Notes: generated by a model from the letters alone, not told the origin. A stretch of DNA of 64,000 nt from Acidobacterium capsulatum ATCC 51196 (GCF_000022565.1 NC_012483.1:2356001-2420000); one strand, 5' to 3'; counted from the first letter of the stretch, positions 1-10,333 are shown. A program made the numbers and translations.

Positions 1-179
1 CAAATGAGCTGACCAGGCTCGAAACATTGTTGTTCAGCCCATTGATGATCGATGAAATGGCAATCACCGTCGTCACGCCAATCACAATGCCCAGCACGGT
101 GAGCCCCGAGCGCAGCTTGTTGTTGCGCAGGGTATCGAACGCCATGCGAATCGATTCTCCTGAATTGCTGATCGGCATC
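1..179 (-). CDS. ABC transporter permease, MacB/FtsX type (5' part only)
   Basis: The first 59 codons of a second ABC permease are visible; the gene runs off the left edge. The start ATG at 177-179 opens [20 protein letters not shown], followed by a hydrophobic stretch with [19 protein letters not shown], the typical first membrane helix and leading edge of a MacB periplasmic core domain. It begins 11 bp after the stop of the upstream permease at 191-1420 and has the same N-terminal pattern, so the two are probably co-transcribed. MacB-like permeases work with a cytoplasmic ATPase and often an RND-type periplasmic adaptor in export or lipoprotein/macrolide efflux; neither partner is in view. 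Substrate is unknown. Confidence 0.85.
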
Positions 180-190
180 GCGAGCTCTCC

Positions 191-1420
<1,230 letters not shown>

Positions 1421-1643
1421 GGCGGAGCCGTCTTCCCTCAAATTCCCCATCATCCGCTGCACGAACCCGTCAGGTTTCAGAGCGCGATGGGCATGTCACG
1501 CGGGGTTTCCAGAAGTGTAACAAGGTGCGGGCACGACTCTTTGCGGTCTCACGCAAAGAAACCAGACCTTAGCGGAAAGATACGCAACGGCGGCCACTCC
1601 GGTTCCCCGGAACAGACTCAAAGAAAAGCAAAAAGTGGCATTC

Positions 1644-1670
1644 TGCCGCTCCGTCTTGAGGAGCGGCAGA
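1644..1670 (-). terminator. Rho-independent terminator of the RNase P RNA gene
   Basis: A perfect 10-bp stem CTGCCGCTCC / GGAGCGGCAG with a 7-nt loop lies directly after the predicted RNase P 3' end on the minus strand. It is followed within 8 nt by a broken T tract (CTTTTTGCTTTTC). Placement and structure fit a terminator for the RNA gene. Confidence 0.75.
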
Positions 1671-1674
1671 ACCC

Positions 1675-2129
1675 AGTCTGCAAGCAGGGCCTGTAAGCCG
1701 GATTCTGTCGAGGACGGCCATTCCTCTAGGCGGCGCATTACTGCGCGCGCTCCAGCAACCTACCCGGAGGTTTCCGCCGCCGGCAGCCGAAGCCGCCTGC
1801 GAAGCCCACGTGGGCGCACCGGGCCGGTACGCAGAACGGCGAACTGGGCCACGCCGTTCTTCCCTCCCTATTTGGTCTTGCTCCGTGTGGGGTTTACCCT
1901 GCCCCCGGGCGTTACCGCCGGGGCGGTGCGCTCTTACCGCACCTTTTCACCCTTACCGGAGCGCCTCACGGCGATCCGGCGGTATCTTCTCTGTGGCACT
2001 AGCCGTCTTGCAGCCTTCACGCTGCAATCCCGGACGTTATCCGGCACACTGCCCTGCGGAGTCCGGACTTTCCTCTCCCGCCCAGGCTTGCACCCGCACG
2101 GCAGCGGCCGCCCAGCCCGCCTGCAAACT
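1675..2129 (-). ncRNA. rnpB: RNase P RNA (M1 RNA, bacterial type A-like)
   Basis: The catalytic RNA of ribonuclease P, which removes 5' leaders from tRNA precursors. On the minus strand the 5' half shows the conserved core GAGGAAAGTCCGGACTCC followed by GCAGGGCAGTGTGCCGGAT, and the 3' half ends with ACAGAATCCGGCTTACAGG; together these form helix P4 and conserved regions I and V. Terminal helix P1 can be drawn as AGTTTGC (2123-2129) pairing with GCAGACT (1676-1682), which sets the ends to within a few bases. At about 455 nt it is longer than the 377-nt E. coli RNA; the extra length lies in the 1720-1880 part, in extended GC-rich hairpins. Overlapping open frames here are artefacts. Confidence 0.95.
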
Positions 2130-2131
2130 CT

Positions 2132-2137
2132 ATTCTA
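2132..2137 (-). promoter_or_regulatory. -10 element of rnpB promoter
   Basis: The hexamer TAGAAT (minus strand) lies just upstream of the RNase P 5' end. No convincing -35 hexamer is visible 16-18 bp upstream. The same GGCTAGAAT string recurs before the gene at 54579-55343, and TAGAAT recurs before 25561. Confidence 0.5.
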
Positions 2138-2275
2138 GCCGCGAAGCTGCCCCATCCGGGCACGGAATCCGCACGCCCCTCGGATCGCCCCTGCCCGCCA
2201 GACGGTCATTTTTATTTGGAACCCTGCCGTAAGTCTGCGCGTACACTTTGGTTGAAATTGGAGGAGAAGCTCCCC

Positions 2276-2914
2276 ATGCCTGCAAATCAGTCCCTGTCTC
2301 GCCCCTTGCCTTCAGCCATCGTCCGCCTGGCCTGCGTGCTCACCGCCGCCGGATGCCTCCTGGTCACCGGCTGCAAAGTCGATGTACACAAGAACACCAA
2401 TGGCGATAACAAGGACGTGAAGATCCAGACGCCCTTCGGCGGCATGAATGTGCAGTCCAACCAGACCACCGCCACTTCGCTCGGGCTGCCGACCTACCCC
2501 GGCGCGCAGATGGTCACCGATGACGGAGACAACAAATCGGCCAATGTGGAGATGGGCTTCGGCCCGTGGCACCTCGTGGTCAAGGTAGTGCATTACCAGA
2601 CGTCAAACCCGCGCAAGGACGTGGTTGATTTCTACCGCAAGGCGCTCTCACAGTTCGGCACGGTCATTGCCTGCAATGACGACACGCCGGTGGGTACGCC
2701 CACCACAACGAACGAAGGGCTCACCTGCAACGAAAGCCATGGGCACACTCACGTCGATCTGCATGACTCAGACAACGGCTATAACCTGCGCGCCGGCTCA
2801 CCGCGTCATCAGTGGATCGTCGGCTTCAAAGACAGTGGCCCTGGCACGCGCTTCTCGCTCGTAGAGCTGGAACTGCCCGTCAACGACAACCAGAGCAGCG
2901 CCAAGGCCGACTGA
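2276..2914 (+). CDS. predicted lipoprotein of unknown function
   Basis: A 212-residue exported protein. The N-terminus has a charged start, a hydrophobic stretch (IVRLACVLTAAGCLL) and a lipobox LVTGC at about residues 29-33, so Cys33 should be lipidated. The start ATG at 2276 is preferred over an upstream in-frame codon at 2216 because of the strong ribosome binding site GGAGGAGAAG just before it and because it places the signal peptide correctly. The mature part is hydrophilic with a glycine/asparagine-rich linker, then a domain containing YPGAQ and VVDFYRKALSQFG, a pattern seen in acidobacterial envelope proteins of unknown role. No catalytic motif is recognised. It stands alone between rnpB and the next gene. 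Confidence 0.85.
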   Translation: MPANQSLSRPLPSAIVRLACVLTAAGCLLVTGCKVDVHKNTNGDNKDVKIQTPFGGMNVQSNQTTATSLGLPTYPGAQMVTDDGDNKSANVEMGFGPWHLVVKVVHYQTSNPRKDVVDFYRKALSQFGTVIACNDDTPVGTPTTTNEGLTCNESHGHTHVDLHDSDNGYNLRAGSPRHQWIVGFKDSGPGTRFSLVELELPVNDNQSSAKAD

Positions 2915-2986
2915 GTCCAATCCGCTATCCGCTGCCTCTCACCGCTGCAATTGCCTTTGCCGCGGTGAGAGTTTAGCTTCAAGTGC

Positions 2987-3658
2987 ATGGGCACCCCCTG
3001 CTACCGCTGCCACGAGACCCTCACCGGCGAAGAACCGTTCTGTGCCCACTGCGGCGCGCCGCAACTCTGTGTGCCCGAAAGCGAAGCCGTACTCTCCGCG
3101 CAGGAGGGCTCGGTACAGCACACCATCGATCAGGCTGCGGGCATGCTGCGCTGGCGGGCCGCCGTGCATGCGGCGCTGCTCGTGGCCGTACCGGCCGCGC
3201 TGCTCTCGGCGCTGCTCAGCCCCGGCACCTTGTGGGTCTTCGCTGGGGGATTCCTCACCGTCGCGCTCTACCGCCGCCGCACCACGTCGCCCACCAACGG
3301 CAAGCTCGGCTGGCGCATCGGCGGACTCATGGGCATCGTCGCCGCCGCGCTCTCCATGGCCATTCAGGGTGCCTCGCTCGTCTTTGACCGCTTCGTGCTC
3401 CACCAGGGCCCAAAGATAGACGGCGAGTTCCAGACCGAAATGCAGTCAGTGCTGCACGCCATGCAGCAGCAAAATCCCGACTTTGCCACGCAGTTGCCGT
3501 GGTTCTCGCACTTCATGCTGACGCCCTACGGCATCGCCGCCGTCTTTCTGGCCGGCAGCCTGATGCTGGCCCTCAGCATGGTGCTCTTCTCCGCGCTGGG
3601 CGGCGCCATCGGCGGACGCTACCTGCGCACACGCCCGTTTACCCGGCCCACAGCCTAG
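2987..3658 (+). CDS. zinc-ribbon membrane protein, function unknown
   Basis: A 223-residue protein starting with a zinc ribbon: Cys5-x2-Cys8 and Cys19-x2-Cys22 within the first 22 residues. Four hydrophobic segments follow (about 58-75, 78-92, 110-130 and 180-205), so it should be an inner-membrane protein with a cytoplasmic metal-binding head. A loop of about 35 residues (HQGPKIDGEFQTEMQSV region) lies between helices 3 and 4. No enzymatic motif is seen. A second zinc-ribbon membrane protein of different layout lies at 46088-46612. The gene follows the lipoprotein by 72 bp on the same strand and could share its transcript. Confidence 0.8.
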   Translation: MGTPCYRCHETLTGEEPFCAHCGAPQLCVPESEAVLSAQEGSVQHTIDQAAGMLRWRAAVHAALLVAVPAALLSALLSPGTLWVFAGGFLTVALYRRRTTSPTNGKLGWRIGGLMGIVAAALSMAIQGASLVFDRFVLHQGPKIDGEFQTEMQSVLHAMQQQNPDFATQLPWFSHFMLTPYGIAAVFLAGSLMLALSMVLFSALGGAIGGRYLRTRPFTRPTA

Positions 3659-3739
3659 CGCTTCCTCATTCCGCCCTCAAACCGGGAAGCAAATTGGCTT
3701 GCGGCATACCCTCGATTGACGCCTTACAGACCGTTATCC

Positions 3740-3769
3740 TTGCCCCGCACCCGGATCGGCTCGTATCAT
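3740..3769 (+). promoter_or_regulatory. candidate sigma-70-type promoter of the pyr operon
   Basis: TTGCCC (3740-3745) and TATCAT (3764-3769) are separated by 18 bp and lie 27 bp upstream of the pyrR ATG. The short leader leaves no room for a classical Bacillus-type PyrR attenuator, and no pyr box or terminator/antiterminator pair was seen. Confidence 0.45.
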
Positions 3770-3796
3770 CCCGTTTGAACCTCTTTTCTGCACATC

Positions 3797-4360
3797 ATGT
3801 CTGAAAACACACCCAAGCTCCGCGAAAAAGGCCGCCTGATGTCCGCATCCGAGATTGAACGGACGCTCGTACGGCTCGCCCACGAAATCATCGAGAAAAA
3901 CGACGGCGCCGACGGTCTCGGCCTGGTCGGCATCAAGCGGCGCGGCATTCCGCTCGCCCAGCGCCTGGCCGCCCTCATCAGCTCGATTGAAAAGCGCCCG
4001 GTCGATTGCGGCACGCTCGACATCAGCTTTTACCGCGACGATCTCTCCACCTATGACACGCGCCCGGTCGTCACGCCCGGCTCCATCGGCTTTGACATCA
4101 ATGACCGCAAAATCATTCTGGTGGACGACGTGCTCTACACCGGCCGCACCATTCGCGCCGCGCTCGATGCGCTCTTTGACCACGGCCGCCCGCGCCAGGT
4201 GCAACTGCTCGCGCTCATTGACCGCGGCCACCGCGAACTGCCCATTGAGGCCAGCTTCGTAGGCCGCACCATCCAGACCACGCAGCGCGAAATCATCGAG
4301 GTCAAGCTGCGCGAAATCGACGACGACGAGCAGGTTCTGCTGGTCGAGCGCGTCGACTGA
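3797..4360 (+). CDS. pyrR: PyrR: pyrimidine operon regulator / uracil phosphoribosyltransferase
   Basis: A 187-residue type I phosphoribosyltransferase-fold protein. The PRPP-binding motif IILVDDVLYTGRT sits at residues 106-118, and GIKRRGIPLAQRLA near residue 45 matches PyrR rather than plain uracil phosphoribosyltransferases. In other bacteria PyrR binds pyr mRNA in response to UMP and has weak uracil phosphoribosyltransferase activity. It is the first gene of pyrR-pyrB-pyrC, the usual arrangement. Only about 27 bp separates the candidate -10 box from the ATG, so if it regulates, it may act on translation or through a site not recognisable here; it may otherwise serve mainly as a salvage enzyme. 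Confidence 0.95.
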   Translation: MSENTPKLREKGRLMSASEIERTLVRLAHEIIEKNDGADGLGLVGIKRRGIPLAQRLAALISSIEKRPVDCGTLDISFYRDDLSTYDTRPVVTPGSIGFDINDRKIILVDDVLYTGRTIRAALDALFDHGRPRQVQLLALIDRGHRELPIEASFVGRTIQTTQREIIEVKLREIDDDEQVLLVERVD

Positions 4361-4386
4361 TTCACCGGACCGGGACAGAAAGAATC

Positions 4387-5415
4387 ATGGCCCCCAGGAA
4401 AGCATCCACGGCAGCACGCGCACGCACGGCTAAAAGCAAAGCTGCTCCTACTCTTTCGCTGCACCCGGGCGCTCTCGTCTCGGTGCGCGACCTGACGCCC
4501 GAGCGCGCCCGGGCCATTCTGCAACTGGCCGATAAGCTTGAAACACAGGATGTGTTTGAGCGTGCGAAGCGTCTGCGCAAGCGCCGCGTGGCGCTACTCT
4601 TTTACGAGTCGAGCACGCGCACCCGCACCTCATTTGAGCTGGCCGCAAAATCTCTCGGCGCCGATACCACGCTGGTCAGCGCGCTTTCTTCAAGCATCGA
4701 GAAGGGCGAGTCGCTCAAAGACACCGGCATCACCCTCAAGGCCCTCGGCGCGGAGTGCATCATCCTGCGCAGCCCCTACTCCGGCGCGCCTTATCTGCTG
4801 GCGAAATCCACCGGCCTGCCCGTGCTCAACGCCGGCGACGGCATGCATGAGCACCCTTCGCAGGCGCTGCTCGATCTGCGCACCATGCTGCGCTTCCTCG
4901 GCATCAAGGCCGCAAAGCTTAGCCCCACCGCGCTCAAGGGCGTCACCGTCACCATCTGCGGAGACATTCTGCACAGCCGCGTCGCGCGCTCCAATGCGCT
5001 GCTGCTGCCCAGGCTCGGGGCACAAGTCACCTTCTGCGGACCCACTCCGCTGCTGCCCGATCTGGCCGCCGACATCGGCCCCGGCGTGAGCGTGGAGCGC
5101 GACTTTGAAGCCGCCCTGCGCCGCTCGCAGATCGTGATGATGCTGCGCATTCAGGCCGAGCGCCTCGCCGGCCTAAAGATTGATCTTGACGATTACAAAC
5201 AGCATTACCAGGCCAACAGCGAGCGCGTCGCCGCATGCGCGCCCAAAGCGCTCATCATGCATCCGGGGCCGATCATTCGCGGACTTGAAATCACCAGCGA
5301 AGTTGCCGATGGACCCCAATCCGCCATCGCCGAGCAGGTGCATCACGGCCTCGCGATTCGCATGGCGCTGCTGGCACAGGCGCTCGACAAGAGCAAGCAA
5401 AGGACGCGCGCATGA
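4387..5415 (+). CDS. pyrB: aspartate carbamoyltransferase catalytic subunit
   Basis: This enzyme condenses carbamoyl phosphate with aspartate, the committed step of de novo pyrimidine synthesis. The 342-residue protein has the carbamoyl-phosphate motif STRTRTS (residues 76-82), the second motif HPSQALLDL near residue 156, and the C-terminal HPGPIIRGLEI loop that binds aspartate. An Ala/Lys-rich extension of about 25 residues precedes the domain, making it longer than the roughly 310-residue enzyme of E. coli. No pyrI regulatory-chain gene is nearby, so it is probably a class B/C-like enzyme. It follows pyrR by 26 bp and overlaps pyrC by 4 bp (ATGA), which suggests translational coupling. Confidence 0.97.
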   Translation: MAPRKASTAARARTAKSKAAPTLSLHPGALVSVRDLTPERARAILQLADKLETQDVFERAKRLRKRRVALLFYESSTRTRTSFELAAKSLGADTTLVSALSSSIEKGESLKDTGITLKALGAECIILRSPYSGAPYLLAKSTGLPVLNAGDGMHEHPSQALLDLRTMLRFLGIKAAKLSPTALKGVTVTICGDILHSRVARSNALLLPRLGAQVTFCGPTPLLPDLAADIGPGVSVERDFEAALRRSQIVMMLRIQAERLAGLKIDLDDYKQHYQANSERVAACAPKALIMHPGPIIRGLEITSEVADGPQSAIAEQVHHGLAIRMALLAQALDKSKQRTRA

Positions 5416-6698
5416 AGCCCATTCTGATTCGCGGAGGCCGTGTCATTGATCCCGCGGCCAGCCTCGACGGCCGTTACGATGTGCTGCTGGTCAACGGGAA
5501 AGTGGCCGCAGTCGAGCCGGCCGGCAAGCTCAAGCAGAAAGATGCCGAGGCCATTGACGCCGGCGGACTCATCGTCGCGCCCGGCCTCATCGACATTCAC
5601 GTGCATCTGCGCGAGCCCGGCCAGGGCTACAAAGAGACCATCGCCAGCGGTACGGCAGCAGCGGCAGCCGGCGGTTTCACCACCGTCTGCGCCATGCCCA
5701 ACACCATTCCCGTAAACGACTCGCCCGAGATCACCGCATGGATGCTCGCGCCCGAGCGCGGCGCGGCCATTCGCGTCTTCCCCATCGGCGCGGCCACGGT
5801 CGGCTCCATGGGCGAAAAGCTCACCGACTATGCCGCGCTTAAAAAGACCGGCGTCGTGGGCGTCACCGATGATGGCAAGCCGATCCTCGGCGACGCCATC
5901 ATGCATGAGACCCTCAAGGCCGCCACTAAAGCCGGCCTGCCCGTCATTCAACACGCCGAAGACACGCGCATGACCGGCGGCTGCTCCATGAACGCCGGGC
6001 CGCTCGCCTTCCGGCTCGGCCTGCGCGGCATGCCCGTCGAGGCTGAGTCCTCACTGGTCGAGCGCGATATCTCGCTCGTCCGCAAGGTCAAGGGCGCGCA
6101 CCTGCACGTGGCGCATCTCTCCACAAACAAAGCACTCGATGCCGTCAACGCCGCGCGCGCCGAAGGGCTGAACGTCACCTGCGAGGTCGCGCCGCACCAC
6201 TTCGTGCTCAATGAGGAGCGCGTCGGCGACTACGACACGCACGCCAAAATGAATCCGCCGCTGCGCGCCGAGGCTGACCGCCTCGCCATGGTCGCCGGCA
6301 TTCTCGAAGGCCGCGTCGACTGCATCGCCACCGATCACGCCCCTCACGCCGCGCATGAAAAAGAGCAGGAATTCGAGCGCGCGCCCAACGGCATCACCGG
6401 ACTCGAAACCGCGCTTGGCCTCACTCTGGCCTCGCTCCATCGCGAGCACGGCATGCCCATCGATCGCGTGCTGGCCATGCTCACCAGCCGCCCCGCGCAG
6501 GTGCTTTCGCTCCCTGGCCGTGGCACGCTGGCCGTCGGTTCGTTTGCGGATGTGGTGCTTTTCGATCCGGAAGAGAAGTGGGCCTTCCGCGCGCAGGACT
6601 CGCGCTCCAAATCAAAGAACACGCCCTTCGACGGATGGACTATGCACGGCCGTGTGCAGATGACCATCAGCGAAGGCCGCATCGTCTATAAGCGTTAG
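5412..6698 (+). CDS. pyrC: dihydroorotase
   Basis: A 428-residue amidohydrolase that cyclises carbamoyl aspartate to dihydroorotate, the step after PyrB. The metal-binding HVHLR is at residues 63-67, within PGLIDIHVHLREPGQ. Further signatures are VGVTDDGKP, the histidine in VIQHAEDT, AHLSTNKAL, and the catalytic aspartate in ATDHAPH at about residue 305. These features mark a type I (long) dihydroorotase, of the kind found next to pyrB in many bacteria. The ATG overlaps the pyrB stop by 4 bp. The operon ends at the bidirectional hairpin at 6724-6756. Confidence 0.97.
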   Translation: MKPILIRGGRVIDPAASLDGRYDVLLVNGKVAAVEPAGKLKQKDAEAIDAGGLIVAPGLIDIHVHLREPGQGYKETIASGTAAAAAGGFTTVCAMPNTIPVNDSPEITAWMLAPERGAAIRVFPIGAATVGSMGEKLTDYAALKKTGVVGVTDDGKPILGDAIMHETLKAATKAGLPVIQHAEDTRMTGGCSMNAGPLAFRLGLRGMPVEAESSLVERDISLVRKVKGAHLHVAHLSTNKALDAVNAARAEGLNVTCEVAPHHFVLNEERVGDYDTHAKMNPPLRAEADRLAMVAGILEGRVDCIATDHAPHAAHEKEQEFERAPNGITGLETALGLTLASLHREHGMPIDRVLAMLTSRPAQVLSLPGRGTLAVGSFADVVLFDPEEKWAFRAQDSRSKSKNTPFDGWTMHGRVQMTISEGRIVYKR

Positions 6699-6723
6699 CC
6701 GGTTGGGCGAAAGCCGTTCCGTG

Positions 6724-6756
6724 AAGAGGGGTACAGGCAGCGCCTGTACCCCTCTT
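6724..6756. terminator. bidirectional terminator between pyrC and rnr
   Basis: A perfect 15-bp stem (AAGAGGGGTACAGGC / GCCTGTACCCCTCTT) with a 3-nt loop lies in the 66-bp gap between two convergent genes. The arms begin with AA and end with TTT, so it could stop transcription from either side. Confidence 0.8.
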
Positions 6757-6764
6757 TCATGCTG

Positions 6765-9527
6765 CTATCGCTTCTTGCCCGGCTTCTTCCCCGCAAACTT
6801 CGCGGGACGCGCCGTAATCTGTTGCGCGCTCGCAGTCGGCTTTCGCTTCTTGCCCTTTTTATGCCCGCGCGGAGGCGGCTGCGCCACTCTCTTCGCAAAA
6901 TCAGGCACGGCATCCGCGCTGAAGCGCTTCTTCTTGCGGCCAGACTTTTTCGGATTCGCCGTCCGCGCCGGCCGCTCCGCCTTTCGCTCTGAGGCTGCCG
7001 CCGCGTGCGTCTTTTTCGCGCCCGTCTTCGAGTGGCCGGCAGACTTTGACTTGCCAGCAGACTTGCCTCTCGGCTTCCGCGCCGCCGTCGCTTCCTCTTC
7101 GTCCAGCAAAATCGAGAACTGCAGCCGCTTCTCCATCGCGTCCACGCGGTCCAGCAGCACGCGCACACGCTGGCCTATGCGGAACGTCCGCCCGTGCCCA
7201 TCGCCGATAATCTCGCGTGTGTTCTCGCGATAGCTGTAGCGGTCCCCGTCAAGCGCGCCCAGGCTCTGAATGGGCACCAGTCCCTCGATGAACAAATCCT
7301 CCAGCTCGACAAACAGTCCGTACTTCGTCGCGCTCAAAATCAGCCCGTCAAAGTCCTCGCCCACGCGGTCGCGCATGAACTTGATCTTCTTCCACTCCAC
7401 CAGCTCGCGCTCGGCCTCGGCCGCTCGGCGCTCGGTGTCGCTGGTCTCCTGCGCAATCGCGGCCAGCTCCACTTCGTCAAAGGGTGCGGCCTCCTGTGCC
7501 TGCCCGGCATCTGAGGGTGCAACCTTATGCACGCGCGCATCACCCATCGCCACCACCCCATGCCCATCCACGCCGGCTTCCAGCAATGCCTTCGCGATGC
7601 GATGCACCATCAGGTCGGGATACCGCCGGATCGGCGAAGTAAAGTGCGTATACGCCGGAGCGGCCAGCGCAAAGTGGCCTTCGTTCTTCTCGCTGTAGCG
7701 CGCCTGCTTGAGTGAGCGCAGCATCAGGTACGCGACAATCCGCTCCTCCGGCTTGCCCGCCAGCTTCGCCGTCAGCTTCTGATACATCTGCGGAGTCACC
7801 GCAATGTCTTCCGCTACCTCATGCGCGCGCGTTTCGCGGCGTCCGCCCCGCCCGTCGCGCCGTTGGTCCCGCCGTTCGCCGCGCGTGTGAAAGCGCTTCA
7901 CCGGCAGATTGCCGATGCCCAGCGAATAGCCAAACGACGCCGCAATCTCCTCAAACTCCACAACGCGGCGCGGCTCCGGCTTCTCGTGAATGCGATAAAT
8001 CGCCGGCACGGCTAAATTCTCCAGCCATGAGGCCACGCACTCGTTGGCCGAGAGCATGAACTCCTCAATCAGCCGGTTCGCCCACAACCGTTCGGCGCGC
8101 GTCACCGCCTTCATTGCGCCAAACTCGTCAAACTCAATCACCGGCTCAGGCAAATCAAAGTCAATCGACCCGCGCCGTTCGCGCTTCGCATTCAATATCT
8201 GCGCCAGCCGGTACATCCGCTCAAACTCCGGCACCAGCGGCCGGAAGGCGTCTCGCGTCTCCGCATCGCCATCGAGAATCGCCTGCACCTGCGTATACGT
8301 CATCCGCTGCGCCGAGCGAATCACGCCCTCGGTCACCTCGTAGCCGGTCACCTGCCCATGGGCGTCCATCTGCATCAGGCAGCTCAGCACCAGCCGGTCT
8401 TCGCCAGGGCGCAGGCTGCAGATGTCCGTCGAAAGCTCCTGCGGCAGCATGGGAATGGCGCGATCCGGAAAATACACTGACGTGCCGCGCAGCCGCGCTT
8501 CCAGATCCAGCGCCGACTCCGGCGTCACATACTGCGCCACATCGGCAATGTGTACCTGCAGCTCCCAGGTGCCGTCGCCGTGCTCGCGCACCAGCACCGC
8601 ATCGTCAAAGTCGCGCGCCGTCTCGCCGTCAATGGTCACAATCGGCAAATCACGAAAGTCGCGCCGCGCGGCCACCACTTCGCCGTCCAGATGCGCGACT
8701 TCGCGCGCCTCCGCCAGCACATTTTCAGGAAAGACATGCGGCAGATGATGCTTGCGAATCATCATCTCCACATCCACGCCAAAGGCGTCTTCCTCGCCCA
8801 GCACCTCAATCACGCGTCCGCGCGCGGGCCGCGTCGGCGTGGGCCATTCGGTGATCTCCACATCGACCACCAGACCCTCCAGATCGTCAAACTGCTGCCG
8901 TACTTCCTCGCCCAGCACGCGATGCGGCGACGCCACCACCGCCTCGGGCAACGGCTCGTCCAGGGGAATGATCACCGGCTGGGTCATCCGCTCATCGAAC
9001 GGCACCACATAGTGCCCCGGATACTGGGGTCCGCGCTCACGGCCGCCACGCCGCCCGCCGCCCGCATTTCCCCCCACATTTCCGTAGTGAAACTTGCCCA
9101 CCACGGTCGGATTCCGCCGCGTCAGCACACGCACAATCCGCCCCGCCATGCGGTCCTCGCCCGGCCGCTTCGGAAAGACCTCCACCAGCACCTGGTCGCC
9201 CTGCATGGCCGTGCCTATCTCATTGGGAGGAATAAAGATGTCCCCGGCCGCATCGCGCTGCGCGGGACGCACAAATCCGTATCCATCGCGGTGCAGGTCG
9301 AGCCGCCCGGCCACCAGGTTGTCGCGTGAATGCGCGGCCTGCGCCAGCGCCCAGTGCTCCTTGTCCACTTTCACCAGCCGCCCCGCGGCGGTCAGTCGGC
9401 TCAGGTGCTCCAGCAGCAGGCGCCGCTCACGGCCGCCGCCCAGGCCCAGAATACGCACCAGGTGCTTGTACCCGGCCCTCTGGCCGGGAGAACGTTCGAT
9501 ATGCCGCAGCAGTTCGCGATCTGTCAT
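6765..9527 (-). CDS. rnr: ribonuclease R (RNB-family 3'-5' exoribonuclease)
   Basis: A 920-residue processive exonuclease that degrades structured RNA. It begins with a winged-helix-like N-terminus (MTDRELLRHIERSPGQRAGY), followed by cold-shock OB domains (GRLDLHRDGYGFVRP). The RNB catalytic centre has IDGETARDFDDAV with the metal-binding aspartates near residue 310, and YTHFTSPIRRYPDLMVHR further on. An S1 domain (VGEDFDGLILSATKYGLFVEL) precedes a tail of about 120 residues rich in Lys, Arg and Ala. That basic tail is longer than in E. coli and may bind RNA or ribosomes. There is a short Arg/Gly-rich insert (RGERRDQRRDGRGGRR) within the RNB domain. It stands alone, convergent with pyrC. Confidence 0.96.
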   Translation of the reverse strand: MTDRELLRHIERSPGQRAGYKHLVRILGLGGGRERRLLLEHLSRLTAAGRLVKVDKEHWALAQAAHSRDNLVAGRLDLHRDGYGFVRPAQRDAAGDIFIPPNEIGTAMQGDQVLVEVFPKRPGEDRMAGRIVRVLTRRNPTVVGKFHYGNVGGNAGGGRRGGRERGPQYPGHYVVPFDERMTQPVIIPLDEPLPEAVVASPHRVLGEEVRQQFDDLEGLVVDVEITEWPTPTRPARGRVIEVLGEEDAFGVDVEMMIRKHHLPHVFPENVLAEAREVAHLDGEVVAARRDFRDLPIVTIDGETARDFDDAVLVREHGDGTWELQVHIADVAQYVTPESALDLEARLRGTSVYFPDRAIPMLPQELSTDICSLRPGEDRLVLSCLMQMDAHGQVTGYEVTEGVIRSAQRMTYTQVQAILDGDAETRDAFRPLVPEFERMYRLAQILNAKRERRGSIDFDLPEPVIEFDEFGAMKAVTRAERLWANRLIEEFMLSANECVASWLENLAVPAIYRIHEKPEPRRVVEFEEIAASFGYSLGIGNLPVKRFHTRGERRDQRRDGRGGRRETRAHEVAEDIAVTPQMYQKLTAKLAGKPEERIVAYLMLRSLKQARYSEKNEGHFALAAPAYTHFTSPIRRYPDLMVHRIAKALLEAGVDGHGVVAMGDARVHKVAPSDAGQAQEAAPFDEVELAAIAQETSDTERRAAEAERELVEWKKIKFMRDRVGEDFDGLILSATKYGLFVELEDLFIEGLVPIQSLGALDGDRYSYRENTREIIGDGHGRTFRIGQRVRVLLDRVDAMEKRLQFSILLDEEEATAARKPRGKSAGKSKSAGHSKTGAKKTHAAAASERKAERPARTANPKKSGRKKKRFSADAVPDFAKRVAQPPPRGHKKGKKRKPTASAQQITARPAKFAGKKPGKKR

Positions 9528-9762
9528 CTCTTCCTGATGGTAGCTCGGATGGTAGCTCAGATGATTCCGGCGCGAATTCCAGTCATCTTGCGCGCCCTTG
9601 CACCCCTCGGGTATGCATTAAGATGCAGACAATGACAGCACCCGATTTTGAGAGGCGCTGCATGCCTCCTTGGTTTCACGCTCCCGCAAGCATACATCGG
9701 TTATTGTTCCCGGCGTATGACACGAGCATTGCTTCATGAGGATAACGAAAGGATTATCGAAG

Positions 9763-10287
9763 ATGTGGAAACCCAATCAACCCGGCAACTCCTCCCAGAA
9801 CGCGGGCAATGAGCCGGTCCGCCCCTCGGCGCCGGCTACGCCCAGCTATGAGACCACGCGCGCCGTTCCCAGTGCGCCCCCGGCCCAGTCCGCCAGCAGC
9901 CCGGCCGATCAGGCCACGATCGGCAAGAGCCTGGTCATCAAGGGAGAAGTCACGGGTTCCGAATCCCTGTACATCGACGGCAAGGTGGAAGGCTCCATCA
10001 ACCTGCCCGGCAACCGCGTCACCGTGGGCCGCAATGGCAACGTGGCCGCCAACATCGCCGCGCGCGAAATCGTCGTGCTCGGCAAGGTGCGCGGCAATAT
10101 GACCGCCAGCGACCGTGTGGACATCCGCAGCGAAGGCTCCCTCACCGGCGACGTCTCCGCCCAGCGCATCTCCATTGAAGATGGCGCATTCTTCAAGGGC
10201 GGCATCGATATCCGCAAGCCCGGCAATGAGAAGGCCGAGGCCAAGCCGGCCGCGGCGCCTGCTCCGGCAGCCACCGCCAGCGTATAA
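9763..10287 (+). CDS. bactofilin
   Basis: Bactofilins polymerise into cytoskeletal filaments that organise cell shape and envelope machinery. This 174-residue protein has a disordered Pro/Ser/Ala-rich N-terminus of about 55 residues. The right-handed beta-helical core follows: IGKSLVIKGEVTGSESLYIDG, then repeats of about 17 residues with regularly spaced Gly and Val/Ile (VEGSINLPGNRVTVGRNG, AANIAAREIVVLG). A short Ala/Pro-rich tail ends the protein. The ATG at 9763 is chosen because AAAGGA lies 9 bp upstream; an in-frame ATG at 9736 has no ribosome binding site. Nothing nearby indicates a specific partner. Confidence 0.93.
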   Translation: MWKPNQPGNSSQNAGNEPVRPSAPATPSYETTRAVPSAPPAQSASSPADQATIGKSLVIKGEVTGSESLYIDGKVEGSINLPGNRVTVGRNGNVAANIAAREIVVLGKVRGNMTASDRVDIRSEGSLTGDVSAQRISIEDGAFFKGGIDIRKPGNEKAEAKPAAAPAPAATASV

Positions 10288-10333
10288 CCGCAGCATTCAG
10301 GAGCTTGCGAAAAAATCCGGACAACGGCCGGTA

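Noticed and set aside
1635-2232. Two long plus-strand open frames (167 and 140 codons)
   Set aside because: They lie on the antisense strand of RNase P RNA, whose conserved core is unmistakable; GC-rich structured RNA gives such open frames by chance.
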